DNA of 64,000 nt from Amnibacterium endophyticum (lineage in GTDB: Bacteria > Actinomycetota > Actinomycetes > Actinomycetales > Microbacteriaceae), in the NCBI RefSeq assembly GCF_042680685.1, contig NZ_JBHUEA010000009.1, forward strand, positions 1 through 64,000, read 5' to 3'. A model generated the notes under the pieces. The model searched no databases. It saw only the letters and a list, made by a program, of their open reading frames with translations, and was not told the origin of the DNA. Position numbers and translations under genes: made by a program. This document shows, in pieces, positions 47,643 through 57,008 of this stretch; positions within the stretch are counted from its first letter, which is position 1; each line of letters opens with the position of its first letter.

Positions 47643-48775
47643 CCGTCGCGGTCGTCGTCGCGGCGGGCGACGGGACCCGGCTCGGTGCCGGGATGCCGAA
47701 GGCCCTCGTGCCGCTGGCCGGGCGGACGCTGCTCGCCTGGGCGCTCGACGGGGTGCTCGCGGCCGACGTGGACCGGGTCGTGGTCGCGGCGCCGCCGGGG
47801 CGGGTCGACGACGTCGAGCGTGGCGTGGCGGGGCTGCCCGCCGTCGTCGTCGCGGGCGGCGCCGACCGGCAGGCGTCGGTCCTCGCCGCCCTCGGGCACG
47901 TGGCGGACGACGAGGTCGTTCTCGTGCACGACGCGGCCCGCCCGCTGACGCCGCCGTCGGTCTTCGACCTGGTGCGCGCCGAGGTGGTCCGCACCGGCGA
48001 CGGGGTGATCCCGGCGCTGACCCCGGCGGACACGATCAAGCGCCTCGCCGGCGACGCGGTCGTGGAGACGGTCCGCCGCGCCCTCCTCGCGGCGGTGCAG
48101 ACGCCGCAGGGGTTCCCCGCGGGGGCCCTCCGCCGGGCGCTCGAGTCCGCGGACGCGCGGCACACGGACGACGCGGCGGCGTTCGCGGCCGCCGGGCACC
48201 GCGTCCGCGTGGTCGAGGGGAGCCCGGACGCCTTCAAGATCACGACGCGGTGGGACCTGCGGCGGGCCGAGCAGCTGCTCGCACCGCCCGCGGCCACCCG
48301 CTCCGGGCTCGGCATCGACGTGCACGCCTTCGCCGACGACCGGCCGATGCGGCTCGGCGGGCTGCAGTGGCCGGGGCCCGGTCTCGCCGGGCACAGCGAC
48401 GCCGACGTCGTCTGCCACGCGATCGCCGACGCCCTGCTGTCGGCGGGCGGGCTCGGCGACCTCGGCAGCCGCTTCGGCACCGACCGCGCCGAGGAGGCCG
48501 GGCGGGCGGGCCTCGACTTCGTGACCCGGTCGGTCGCGCTGCTCGCCGAGGCGGGGTTCGCCCCCGTGCACGTCGCGGTGCAGGTCGTGGGGAACCGGCC
48601 GAGGATCGGTGCGCGGCGGGCGGAGATGGAGGCGCTGCTCACCGCCGCCGTCGGCTCGCCGGTGTCCGTGTCGGGCACCACGACCGACGGGCTCGGGCTC
48701 ACGGGACGCGGCGAGGGGGTCGCGGCGGTCGCGACCGCGCTCGTCGCGCCCGCCCCCGTATCCTTTCGACGGTGA
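47639..48775 (+). CDS. ispDF: Bifunctional IspD/IspF of the MEP isoprenoid pathway
   Basis: Residues 1 to about 220 are IspD (CDP-ME synthesis): VAVVVAAGDGTRLGAGMPKAL, HDAARPLTPP and VQTPQGFP. Residues about 222-378 are IspF (MEcPP synthase): SGLGIDVHAF (metal Asp and His), GHSDADVVCHAIADALL and GDLGSRF. No ATG, GTG or TTG precedes the essential AAGxGxRxG loop in this frame. The best start is CTG 47639, overlapping the carD stop as CTGA, just as ATGA and GTGA do elsewhere here. The first ATG (47693) would delete the CTP loop. Coupled to cysS by GTGA. Confidence 0.9.
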   Translation: MTVAVVVAAGDGTRLGAGMPKALVPLAGRTLLAWALDGVLAADVDRVVVAAPPGRVDDVERGVAGLPAVVVAGGADRQASVLAALGHVADDEVVLVHDAARPLTPPSVFDLVRAEVVRTGDGVIPALTPADTIKRLAGDAVVETVRRALLAAVQTPQGFPAGALRRALESADARHTDDAAAFAAAGHRVRVVEGSPDAFKITTRWDLRRAEQLLAPPAATRSGLGIDVHAFADDRPMRLGGLQWPGPGLAGHSDADVVCHAIADALLSAGGLGDLGSRFGTDRAEEAGRAGLDFVTRSVALLAEAGFAPVHVAVQVVGNRPRIGARRAEMEALLTAAVGSPVSVSGTTTDGLGLTGRGEGVAAVATALVAPAPVSFRR

Positions 48776-50166
48776 CCGTCCGGCTCTACGACACCCGGTC
48801 CCGCGCGCTGCAGGAGCTGGTCCCGGTCGTGCCGGGGCGGGTGGGCCTGTACGTCTGCGGTCCGACCGTGCAGTCCTCGCCGCACATCGGCCACCTGCGC
48901 AGCGCGCTCTCCTACGACCTGCTGCGGCGGTGGCTGACGTACCGCGGCCTCGACGTGGTGCTGATCCGCAACGTCACGGACGTCGACGACAAGATCCTCG
49001 CCTCGTCCGCCGCCTCCGGCGCCGCGTGGTGGGCGCACGCCTACCGCGTCGAGCTCGAGTTCGCAGCGGCCTACCGGGCGATCGGCGTGCTCGAGCCGAC
49101 CTACGAGCCGCGCGCCACGGGGCACATCGGCGAGATGGTCGCGCTGATCGCCCGCCTCATCGACTCGGGTCACGCCTACGCCGCCGACGACGGGTCGGGC
49201 GACGTCTGGTTCGACGTCGGGTCCTGGCCCGAGTACGGCGTGCTCACGCGGCAGCAGGGCGACGACCTGATCGGCGGTCAGGACGAGGGTCGCGGCAAGC
49301 GCAGCCCCCGCGACTTCGCGCTGTGGAAGGGCCACAAGCCGGACGAGCCCGCGACCGCGCAGTGGCCGGCGCCGTGGGGCTCCGGCCGACCGGGCTGGCA
49401 CATCGAGTGCTCCGCGATGGCGGAGCGCTACCTCGGCGCGGAGTTCGACGTGCACGGCGGCGGCCTCGACCTGCGCTTCCCGCACCACGAGAACGAGCTG
49501 GCCCAGTCGGGCGCCGCCGGCAGCCCCTTCGCCCGCCTCTGGGTGCACAACGGGCTCGTGACGGTCGCCGGCCAGAAGATGTCGAAGTCGCTCGGCAACT
49601 CCGCCTTCGCCGCCGAGCTCCTGGGCGCCGCGCGCCCGGTGGTCGTCCGCTACGCGCTCGCGGCGGCCCACTACCGCTCCGACCTCGACCACCACCCCGG
49701 TGCGCTGATCGAGGCGGAGGAGGCGGTCGCGCGCATCGAGCGCTTCGTCGAGCGGGCTGAGGCGGCAGGCGCCACGGCGACGGCCGCGCCGGTGCCCGAG
49801 GCGTTCGCGGCGGCGATGGACGAGGACCTGAACGTGCCGCAGGCGCTCGCGGTGCTGCACGAGACGCTGCGCCGCGGCAACCAGGCGGTCGACGCGGGGG
49901 AGCCGGACGCGGCCGGGCGCGCGCTCGCCGAGGTGCGGGCGATGACGGGCGTGCTCGGGGTCGACCCGGTCGCGCAGCCGGGTGCGGGGGACGCCGCCGC
50001 CGGGGCGCTCGACGCGCTCGTGCAGCGGCTCCTCGACGAGCGGGCCGCCGCGCGGCGCGCGAAGGACTGGGCCGCCGCGGACCGCGTGCGGGACGAGCTG
50101 GCCGCCGCGGGCATCGCGCTCGAGGACGGCGCGGACGGGACGAGGTGGAGCATCGATGGCCGGTGA
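48772..50166 (+). CDS. cysS: Cysteinyl-tRNA synthetase
   Basis: The 464-residue class I synthetase has the zinc Cys in LYVCGPTVQ, the HIGH motif in PHIGHLRSAL, further zinc ligands in WHIECSAMA and FPHHENE, and KMSKS in GQKMSKSLGN. The C-terminal DALR-like domain ends at TRWSIDGR. Besides the GTGA coupling to ispDF it has its own leaderless promoter: TATCCT (48759-48764) lies 7 bases before the GTG. It overlaps rlmB by 11 bases. Confidence 0.97.
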   Translation: MTVRLYDTRSRALQELVPVVPGRVGLYVCGPTVQSSPHIGHLRSALSYDLLRRWLTYRGLDVVLIRNVTDVDDKILASSAASGAAWWAHAYRVELEFAAAYRAIGVLEPTYEPRATGHIGEMVALIARLIDSGHAYAADDGSGDVWFDVGSWPEYGVLTRQQGDDLIGGQDEGRGKRSPRDFALWKGHKPDEPATAQWPAPWGSGRPGWHIECSAMAERYLGAEFDVHGGGLDLRFPHHENELAQSGAAGSPFARLWVHNGLVTVAGQKMSKSLGNSAFAAELLGAARPVVVRYALAAAHYRSDLDHHPGALIEAEEAVARIERFVERAEAAGATATAAPVPEAFAAAMDEDLNVPQALAVLHETLRRGNQAVDAGEPDAAGRALAEVRAMTGVLGVDPVAQPGAGDAAAGALDALVQRLLDERAAARRAKDWAAADRVRDELAAAGIALEDGADGTRWSIDGR

Positions 50167-51112
50167 TTCGAGACGGCGCAGCCCGAACCTGAAGGGCACC
50201 AAGGTCGGCAGCGGAGGCCGCGGGCGCAAGGCGCTGGAGGGGAAGGGCCCGACGCCGAAGGCGGAGGACCGCGAGTACCACGCCGCGCACAAGCGCAAGC
50301 GGGCCGCCGAGCGGCTCGCGGAGAAGCGCGGGCAGGGTGCGCCGCGGCAGGCGCCGCGGGCTCGGAAGGCGTCCGGCGACGAGATCGTGACGGGGCGCAA
50401 CGCGGTGCTCGAGGCGCTGCGCGCGCGCATCCCCGCCACGACCCTCCACCTCGCCGCGCGCATGGAGGTGGACGACCGCGTCCGCGAGATCCTGTCGATC
50501 GCGAACCGGCGGGACCTGCCCGTGCTCGAGGTGATGCGGCCCGAGCTGGACCGGCTGACCGGCGGCGACCTGCTGCACCAGGGCGTCGCCCTGTCGGTGA
50601 AGCCGTACGAGTACGCGCACCCGTTCGACCTGCTGGAGGGTGCGACGCCGGCGCTCGTCGTCGCGCTCGACGGCGTGACCGACCCGCGCAACCTCGGCGC
50701 CATCATCCGCTCGGTCGGCGCGTTCGGCGGCAGCGGCGTCGTGCTGCCGCAACGGCGCTCCGCGGGCGTGACGGCCGCCGCCTGGCGGTCGTCGGCCGGG
50801 GCGGTCGCGCGGGTGCCGGTCGCGATGGCGTCGAACCTCGCGCAGACGGTCACCGCCTACAAGCAGCGGGGCGTCTTCGTGATCGGCCTCGACGGCGACG
50901 GCGACGTCGCCCTGCCGTCCTTCGAGCTGGCGGACCGGCCGCTGCTCGTGGTCGCGGGCAGCGAGGGCCAGGGGCTCTCCCGCCTGGTGCGCGAGCTGTG
51001 CGACCAGATCGTCTCCATCCCGATCGGCCGCGCCACCGAGTCGCTGAACGCGTCGGTCGCCACCTCGATCGCGCTCTACGCGATCGCCACGACCCGCGCC
51101 GCCTCCGAGTAG
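50156..51112 (+). CDS. rlmB: 23S rRNA 2'-O-ribose methyltransferase, SpoU/TrmH family
   Basis: The 318-residue protein has a basic, Gly/Lys-rich N-terminal tail (residues 1-75), a substrate-binding L30e-like domain (IVTGRNAVLEALRARIP) and a SPOUT domain with the three motifs DGVTDPRNLGAIIRSVGAFG, VVAGSEGQGLSRLVRE and IPIGRATESLNASVATSIALY. RlmB methylates G2251 of 23S rRNA in E. coli; this protein may have that or a related site. It follows cysS in an order conserved in actinobacteria. Confidence 0.9.
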   Translation: MAGDSRRRSPNLKGTKVGSGGRGRKALEGKGPTPKAEDREYHAAHKRKRAAERLAEKRGQGAPRQAPRARKASGDEIVTGRNAVLEALRARIPATTLHLAARMEVDDRVREILSIANRRDLPVLEVMRPELDRLTGGDLLHQGVALSVKPYEYAHPFDLLEGATPALVVALDGVTDPRNLGAIIRSVGAFGGSGVVLPQRRSAGVTAAAWRSSAGAVARVPVAMASNLAQTVTAYKQRGVFVIGLDGDGDVALPSFELADRPLLVVAGSEGQGLSRLVRELCDQIVSIPIGRATESLNASVATSIALYAIATTRAASE

Positions 51113-51127
51113 CCCCGCGGAGCCCGT

Positions 51128-51198
51128 CAGCAGGATCCCTGCCCTCGAGCAGGAGATCTGCCCGTCCGATCCACTGCTCGAGGGCAGGGGTCCTGCTG
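51128..51198. terminator. CAGCAGGATC-family palindrome after rlmB
   Basis: The 25-base arms 51128-51152 (beginning CAGCAGGATCCC, ending CTCGAGCAG) and 51174-51198 pair along their full length with one wobble around a 21-base loop. A second hairpin, TGGGGAGGAG (51235-51244) with CTCCTCCCCA (51249-51258), follows. Together they should stop transcription after rlmB. The core is shared with repeats at 43607 and 52178. Confidence 0.8.
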
Positions 51199-51336
51199 AA
51201 GGGCAGGCGGGGATCCTGCGGGGTGATCGCGGGATGGGGAGGAGTCCGCTCCTCCCCAGGTCATGAGCGGGCGGGATCCTGGATCCGAGGAGCAGATCCC
51301 GTCCGCCGGCCCTCCGGGCGGGCCAGGGTTCTCGGC

Positions 51337-52173
51337 ATGGGCACGTTCTCGTTCTTCACGACCGCCGAGCTCCGAGCGCTCGGGGAGACGAAGCAGTCGA
51401 TCCGGGCGTCCATCGAGTGCGGGGAGAGGTTCCGCGTCATCGACGGCTGGTACGGCACCTCGAGCACGCCGCAGGAGGCCGTGCTCGCCATGAGGATGGG
51501 AGGGCGGGTGGGCTGCGTGTCGGCGCTCCGGCTCCACGGGGCGTGGTGCCCGCCCGACAGCGGCCTCCACGTCTTCTTCCCGCCTTCGGCCTCCGGGCGC
51601 AGATCCGCCGGCAGGGATCAGGGCGTCGGGGTCGTCCGGCACTGGCACGGACGGCAGATGGCGGGCGGCTCGGCCTTCGCGGTCCCGCCCATCGATCTCG
51701 CGCTCCGCGACGCCCTCGAGTGCCAGCCGCCGCACATGCTCGTCGCCGTCCTCGACTCGTTGCTGCGCCGGCGGCTGATGTCGCGCAACCGGTTGGAGGC
51801 GCTCGTGCGGCGCGGCCCGGAGCGCAACCACCATCTCCTGACGCACCTCGATGCCCGAAGCGAGTCGGGGACCGAGTCGATCCTCCGGTACCGGCTCGCG
51901 GTGAGCGGCATCTCGACGTCGATCCAGGTGGTGCTGCGCAGCCGGGACCGCCTCGACCTGGAGATCGACGGCTGGCTCGCGATCGAGGCGGACGGGCGCG
52001 AGCACCACGCTCAGCAGGAGGCGTTCACTCGCGATCGCGCCCGGGTGGTCCGGGTCATGCGGGAGGGACGGATCGTCCTGCAGTTCTCCTACGCGGCGAT
52101 CGTCTACCGCTGGCGGGAGGTGTTCGACGCGATCGTGGCGGTGATGGCGCAGCACGCGCCGGTCGCGCCGTGA
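51337..52173 (+). CDS. AbiEi-like N-terminus with DUF559-type endonuclease domain
   Basis: The 278-residue protein begins with a winged-helix region like those of AbiEi-type antitoxin domains (FFTTAELRALGETKQSIRASIECGERFRVIDGWYGT). It ends with a PD-(D/E)XK-like segment, LDLEIDGWLAIEADGREHH followed by RDRARVVRVMREGRIVLQFSY, as in DUF559/very-short-patch-repair-like nucleases. Proteins of this plan are frequent, mobile-looking single genes in actinobacteria; defence or DNA repair roles are guessed, not shown. ATG 51337 follows CAGGGT by 7 bases. Related palindromes flank the gene on both sides. Confidence 0.7.
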   Translation: MGTFSFFTTAELRALGETKQSIRASIECGERFRVIDGWYGTSSTPQEAVLAMRMGGRVGCVSALRLHGAWCPPDSGLHVFFPPSASGRRSAGRDQGVGVVRHWHGRQMAGGSAFAVPPIDLALRDALECQPPHMLVAVLDSLLRRRLMSRNRLEALVRRGPERNHHLLTHLDARSESGTESILRYRLAVSGISTSIQVVLRSRDRLDLEIDGWLAIEADGREHHAQQEAFTRDRARVVRVMREGRIVLQFSYAAIVYRWREVFDAIVAVMAQHAPVAP

Positions 52174-52177
52174 GCGC

Positions 52178-52256
52178 CCTGCAGCAGGATCTCCGCCCTC
52201 CAGCAGGTGGGCTGACGGGCAGGGATCCTGCTGGAAGGCAGCGATCCTGCTGCAGG
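52178..52256. repeat. CAGCAGGATC-family nested palindrome downstream of the endonuclease-like gene
   Basis: The outer arms CCTGCAGCAGGATC (52178-52191) and GATCCTGCTGCAGG (52243-52256) pair perfectly. Inside them TCCAGCAGG (52199-52207) pairs with CCTGCTGGA (52227-52235). The gene on the right converges, so this is probably a two-way terminator. It shares its core with the elements at 43607 and 51128. Confidence 0.8.
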
Positions 52257-52269
52257 AGACGGGCGCCGG

Positions 52270-53561
52270 TCAGACGGTGGCGCGCCAGTCCTCCGGGCCG
52301 GCGCTGATCCGGGTCGGCACCGCGAGACCGCCGGTGACGGGCTCGAGGAGCGCGGCCTCGTCGCGGCGGTGCCGCAGGATCTCCTCGACGTAGGAGTTCA
52401 GCGCCTCGGCCAGCGGCACGTCCCGCGACTGGCGCTCCGACATGAACCAGCGGTGCTCGAGCACCTGGTGGAAGATCTCCGCGGACTCGAGCTTCCCCCG
52501 CAGCTCGCGGGGGATGGCGCGGATCACGGGCTCGAAGACGCCCGCGACCCACTCGTGCGCCGCCATCTCCTCGTCCAGGTGGCCCTTGCCGAAGGCGTGC
52601 CGCCACTGGTCGAGGTCGTTCAGCAGGCGCCGCGCCTGGTTCTCCTCCGCGTCCAGCCCGGTCAGGCGCAGCAGGCGCCGGGTGTGGTGCCCCGCGTCGA
52701 CGACCTTCGGCTGGATGACGACCTCGCTGCCGTGCTCCGCGGTGCGGATCGACAGCTCCTCGATGTCGAACCCCAGCGTGTTCAGCCGGTCCACGCGCTG
52801 GTTGATCCGCCAGCGCTCGGCCGACGAGAAGGATTCGCGGCCCGTCAGCTCGTTCCAGAGCATCCGGTACTGGCTGACGATGCGCTCGGAGGTCACGAGG
52901 GGATCGAGGTCCTCGTCCACGTGCCCGCCCGCGGCCAGGTCCATCAGCTCGCCGGCGATGTTCACCCGGGCGACCTCGAGGTCGTTCTCCCGCTGCCCCT
53001 TCGACAGGCCGCCCTGGTACAGCTTGCCCGTCTCCGCGTCGACCAGGTACGCGGCGAAGGCGCCCGCGTCGCGCCGGAAGAGCGTGTTGGAGAGCGACAC
53101 GTCGCCCCAGAAGAAGCCGATGACGTGCAGCCGCACGAGCAGCAGCGCGAGGGCGTCCGCCAGCCGGGTCGCGGTGTCCGGGCGCAGCATCTGCGAGAAG
53201 AGCGCGCGGTAGGGCAGCGAGAACCGGAGGTGCCGGGTGACGAGCGCGGTCTCCAGGGGCGCACCGTTCTCGTCGGTGCGTCCCTGGATGACCGCGAGCG
53301 GCTCGACGCACGGCACCTCGAGGCGCTGCAGCGTCCGGAGCATGTCGTACTCGCGCTGGGCGAGGTCGGCCGACGTCTCCTTGACCGCGATCACGTACCC
53401 CGAGAGGTTCGCGAAGCGCACGATGTGCCGCGAGATGCCCTTGGGCAGCGCCGCGATGTGCTCGCTCGTCCACTGCTCGAGGGGGAGCGACCACGGCAGA
53501 TCCAGCAGAGCCGGATCCACCGTGGCCGCGGTGATGGAGAGGGACTCCCCGAAGGCGTCGC

Positions 53562-53565
<4 letters not shown>
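52270..53565 (-). CDS. DUF4032 protein with kinase-like fold
   Basis: The 431-residue protein has features of a small-molecule kinase in its N-terminal half: a Lys in GYVIAVKETSAD, a catalytic-loop-like FFWGDVSLSNTLFRR (GDxSxxN) and LVDAETGKLY in place of the DFG segment. The C-terminal half (NQARRLLNDLDQWRHAFGK..., EIFHQVLEHRWFMSERQSRDVPLAEALNSYVE) is the DUF4032 region. The start appears to be TTG 53565 overlapping the ATPase stop as TTGA, which couples it to a sugar-importer ATPase. A role in sugar phosphorylation or regulation is possible but unproven. Confidence 0.75.
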
Positions 53566-54659
<1,094 letters not shown>

Positions 54660-54708
54660 TGCTGTTCTCCTTCACCGGCAGGTACGTGCCGGACGATCCG
54701 TAGTGAGG

Positions 54709-54724
54709 ATGACCAGTCGGTCAT
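54709..54724. promoter_or_regulatory. Operator-like palindrome ATGACC-N4-GGTCAT
   Basis: ATGACC (54709-54714) and GGTCAT (54719-54724) form a perfect dyad around AGTC in the divergent gap between the sugar ATPase and the DsbA-like gene. Its size suits a dimeric helix-turn-helix repressor (for example TetR or GntR type). The regulator is not in the window. Confidence 0.5.
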
Positions 54725-54883
54725 GCCGGTGCACCGTCGCATCGGCGGATGGAGTATCCCACGTCGCCGCGCCGCCGGTCGAGCGTCTTGGGCGATCCTC
54801 AGGGCGCCGGGCACGCCGTCATCGACACGCCGATTACGCTGCATCGCCGTGTCGCCACCCGTCGGCGCACGTGGAGGGATGGG

Positions 54884-55798
54884 ATGTCGAACGCCCCGAG
54901 GCAGTCGAAGAACGAGCGGCGCGACGCCGCGCGCGAGAAGGCGCGCCAGGAGCGGGTGCGGCAGCAGAAGCGGGAGAAGCGCAACCGCGCGGTCCTGCAG
55001 GTGTCGATCGGTGCGGTGATCATCGCGATCGTGGCCGTCGTCGCGGTCATCATCGTCAACTCCGTGCGGCCGCCGGGACCGGGTCCGGCGAACATGGCGA
55101 ACGGCGGCATCACCCTCGAGGGGCCCCAGCTGACCGCCGTGCGGACGCCGGCCGCCGCCGCCAGCGCCACCCCGTCGCCGGAGGCGACCAGCAGCGACGG
55201 GAAGGTCCGCATCCAGATCTTCGAGGACTTCGCCTGCCCGTACTGCAAGCAGTTCGAGGACAGCAACGGGCCGCAGGTCGAGGAGCTCGTGAAGAGCGGC
55301 GCCGCGATCGTGCAGTACTACCCGGTGGCGATCCTCGACCGCCTCTACCCCGACAAGTACTCGACCCGCGCCGCGAACGCGGCTGCCGCGGTCGCCAACT
55401 GGTCGCCGAACGAGTGGGAGGCGTTCCACACGCGGCTGTACGCGATCCAGCCCGAGGAGGGCGTGGCCACGTCAGGGCCGTCGGACGACCAGATCATCGC
55501 GGTGGCGCGCCAGGTCGGCGTGAAGAACCTCGACCAGGTCAGCCAGGCCGTCAAGGACTCCCGGTTCGACGCCTGGGTGACCGCGAGGACGGCGGAGTTC
55601 ACCGAGAAGCGCGGCGCGCTGCAGGGCGCCGCGCTGCCGCCCAGCTGGGGCGGCAGCACCCCGACGGTGCTCGTGAACGGGCAGTACTACACCGGTGCCC
55701 CTTCCGACACCGCCGCGTTCGGGGCCTTCGTCACCTCCGTGGGCGGGACGACCGGGGCCACTCCGACGCCCACCCCCACGCCCAGCGCCTCGAAGTGA
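54884..55798 (+). CDS. DsbA-like thioredoxin-fold membrane protein
   Basis: The 304-residue protein has a very basic cytoplasmic N-terminus (NERRDAAREKARQERVRQQKREKRNR), one membrane helix (about residues 35-57, VLQVSIGAVIIAIVAVVAVIIV), then an extracytoplasmic DsbA/DsbG domain with the redox pair in FEDFACPYCKQFE and the cis-Pro region GGSTPTVLVNG. It should catalyse disulfide formation or repair outside the membrane. A Pro/Thr-rich tail (TPTPTPTPSASK) follows. GGAGGG precedes ATG 54884. Confidence 0.88.
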   Translation: MSNAPRQSKNERRDAAREKARQERVRQQKREKRNRAVLQVSIGAVIIAIVAVVAVIIVNSVRPPGPGPANMANGGITLEGPQLTAVRTPAAAASATPSPEATSSDGKVRIQIFEDFACPYCKQFEDSNGPQVEELVKSGAAIVQYYPVAILDRLYPDKYSTRAANAAAAVANWSPNEWEAFHTRLYAIQPEEGVATSGPSDDQIIAVARQVGVKNLDQVSQAVKDSRFDAWVTARTAEFTEKRGALQGAALPPSWGGSTPTVLVNGQYYTGAPSDTAAFGAFVTSVGGTTGATPTPTPTPSASK

Positions 55799-55804
55799 GC
55801 CGGC

Positions 55805-55834
55805 GGCGGGGCGGCGCCGACGCGCCGCCCCGCC
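55805..55834 (+). terminator. Terminator hairpin after the DsbA-like gene
   Basis: GGCGGGGCGGCGC (55805-55817) pairs perfectly with GCGCCGCCCCGCC (55822-55834) around CGAC, 7 bases past the stop and 17 bases before tRNA-Thr. Confidence 0.82.
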
Positions 55835-55850
55835 GTACGCTTGAGGCCAC

Positions 55851-55926
55851 GCCGGGATAGCTCAGTCGGTAGAGCGCCGCCCTTGTAATGCGGATGTCGT
55901 CGGTTCGATTCCGACTCTCGGCTCCA
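55851..55926 (+). tRNA. tRNA-Thr (anticodon TGT), CCA encoded
   Basis: The acceptor GCCGGGA pairs with TCTCGGC (55916-55922, one G-T). The D-arm is GCTCAGTCGGTAGAGC, the anticodon loop reads CCTTGTAAT with anticodon TGT, and the T-loop is GGTTCGATTCC. T55923 is the discriminator and CCA follows at 55924-55926. Confidence 0.96.
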
Positions 55927-55935
55927 GTGTTCATG

Positions 55936-56085
55936 GGCTTCGATCCGCGGGCGGATCGAAGCCTGTGCTGCTTCGCAGGCCCTGAGGCGGGCCTGCGCTT
56001 CGCAGCGCTGCGGTCGGGTCCGGTGGGCGGGCGGATCGAAGCCTGTGCTGCTCCGCAGGCCCTGAGGCGGGCGTGCGTCTCGCAG
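55936..56085 (+). repeat. Hairpin and 57-bp direct repeat downstream of tRNA-Thr
   Basis: GGCTTCGATCCG (55936-55947) pairs with CGGATCGAAGCC (55952-55963), a probable tRNA terminator. The segment 55949-56005 recurs at 56029-56085 with few changes (period 80), including the GCGGATCGAAGCCTGTGCTG stretch and later TGAGGCGGGC. Small CTGCTTCGCAG hairpins lie inside each copy. No coding potential is evident. Confidence 0.75.
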
Positions 56086-56102
56086 GGGCCGGAGACGGCG
56101 GA

Positions 56103-56130
56103 GGGCGCCTCGGCCTGAGCCGAGGCGCCC
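56103..56130 (-). terminator. Terminator hairpin after msrB
   Basis: GGGCGCCTCGGC (56103-56114) pairs perfectly with GCCGAGGCGCCC (56119-56130) around CTGA, 10 bases past the msrB stop on the minus strand. Confidence 0.82.
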
Positions 56131-56140
56131 TTCGTGCGGA

Positions 56141-56551
56141 TCAGTCCTGCTTCGCGTCGCCGTCGAACGCCAGCGAGACCGAGTTCATGCAGAAGCGGTC
56201 GCCGGTCGGCGTCTGCGGTGCGTCGTCGAACAGGTGGCCGAGGTGGCTGCCGCAGGTCGCGCACAGGACCTCCGTGCGGACCATGCCCCACGTCCGGTCC
56301 TGCTTCAGCTCGACGGCGTCGAAGCTGACCGGCTCGTAGAACGACGGCCAGCCCGAGCCGGAGTCGAACTTCGACGTCGAGGTGAACAGCGGCGCCGCGC
56401 ACGCCTTGCAGCGGAACAGACCGGGCCGGTGCTCGTCGAGCAGCGCGCCCGACCAGGGCCGCTCGGTGGCGGCCTCGCGCAGCACCTTGAACTCGTTCGG
56501 GTCGAGGGCGGCTCGCCACTCGGAATCGGTCTTGGTGATCTCGTACGCCAT
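56141..56551 (-). CDS. msrB: Peptide methionine-(R)-S-oxide reductase
   Basis: MsrB repairs methionine R-sulfoxide in proteins. The 136-residue cytoplasmic protein has both zinc CxxC pairs (RCKACAAPLF and CATCGSHLGH), the GSGWPSFYEP substrate loop and the catalytic Cys in DRFCMNSVSLAF. The ATG at 56551 has a GGAGAG ribosome site and yields the normal family length. Confidence 0.95.
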   Translation of the reverse strand: MAYEITKTDSEWRAALDPNEFKVLREAATERPWSGALLDEHRPGLFRCKACAAPLFTSTSKFDSGSGWPSFYEPVSFDAVELKQDRTWGMVRTEVLCATCGSHLGHLFDDAPQTPTGDRFCMNSVSLAFDGDAKQD

Positions 56552-56697
56552 CTGCGCTCTCCTCCGGGGCTCGAACGGGCACGGGCGGCGGGACACGACA
56601 CGCCGCTTCCGTCGTCGGAGGATCCAGCGCTTCTAGCATCCCTCTTATTCCCCCGAACACGGGGGAGCGGACGTACGCGGAGAGGATCGGAAGCCAG

Positions 56698-56994
56698 ATG
56701 GACGAACCCCGACCGCAGCCGTCCGAGGAGCCGGGCGCCGGGCCCGAGCTGTCGTCCCGGGACCTCGCCGTCCTCGCCTTCGAGCGCGCCTGGTGGCGCC
56801 GCGGAGGGCGCAAGGAGGAGGCGATCCGGGAGGAGTTCGGCATCTCGGCGGCCCGCTACTACCAGCGGCTCGGAGCGATCATCGAGACGCCCGCAGCCCT
56901 CCGGGAGGACCCCATGCTCGTGAAGCGCCTGCAGCGCCTCCGCGATGCTCGAACGGTACGGCGCGCCGATCTGCTGCGCCGGCACTCGAGCTGA
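56698..56994 (+). CDS. DUF3263 family protein
   Basis: The 98-residue protein has a Pro-rich N-terminus and a helical DUF3263 core: LSSRDLAVLAFERAWWRRGGRKEEAIREEFGISAARYYQRL, which reads like a helix-turn-helix. It diverges from msrB and precedes a LytR_C protein, an order I recall as common in actinobacteria. DNA binding is inferred from the helix pattern only. Confidence 0.82.
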   Translation: MDEPRPQPSEEPGAGPELSSRDLAVLAFERAWWRRGGRKEEAIREEFGISAARYYQRLGAIIETPAALREDPMLVKRLQRLRDARTVRRADLLRRHSS

Positions 56995-57008
56995 GCGCCA
57001 CCGGAGCC

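Noticed and set aside
47563..50853. Very long open frame on the minus strand opposite ispDF-cysS-rlmB
   Set aside because: Long antisense frames are a by-product of high GC; the plus-strand genes have clear family motifs, while this product is low-complexity Arg/Ala/Pro-rich.
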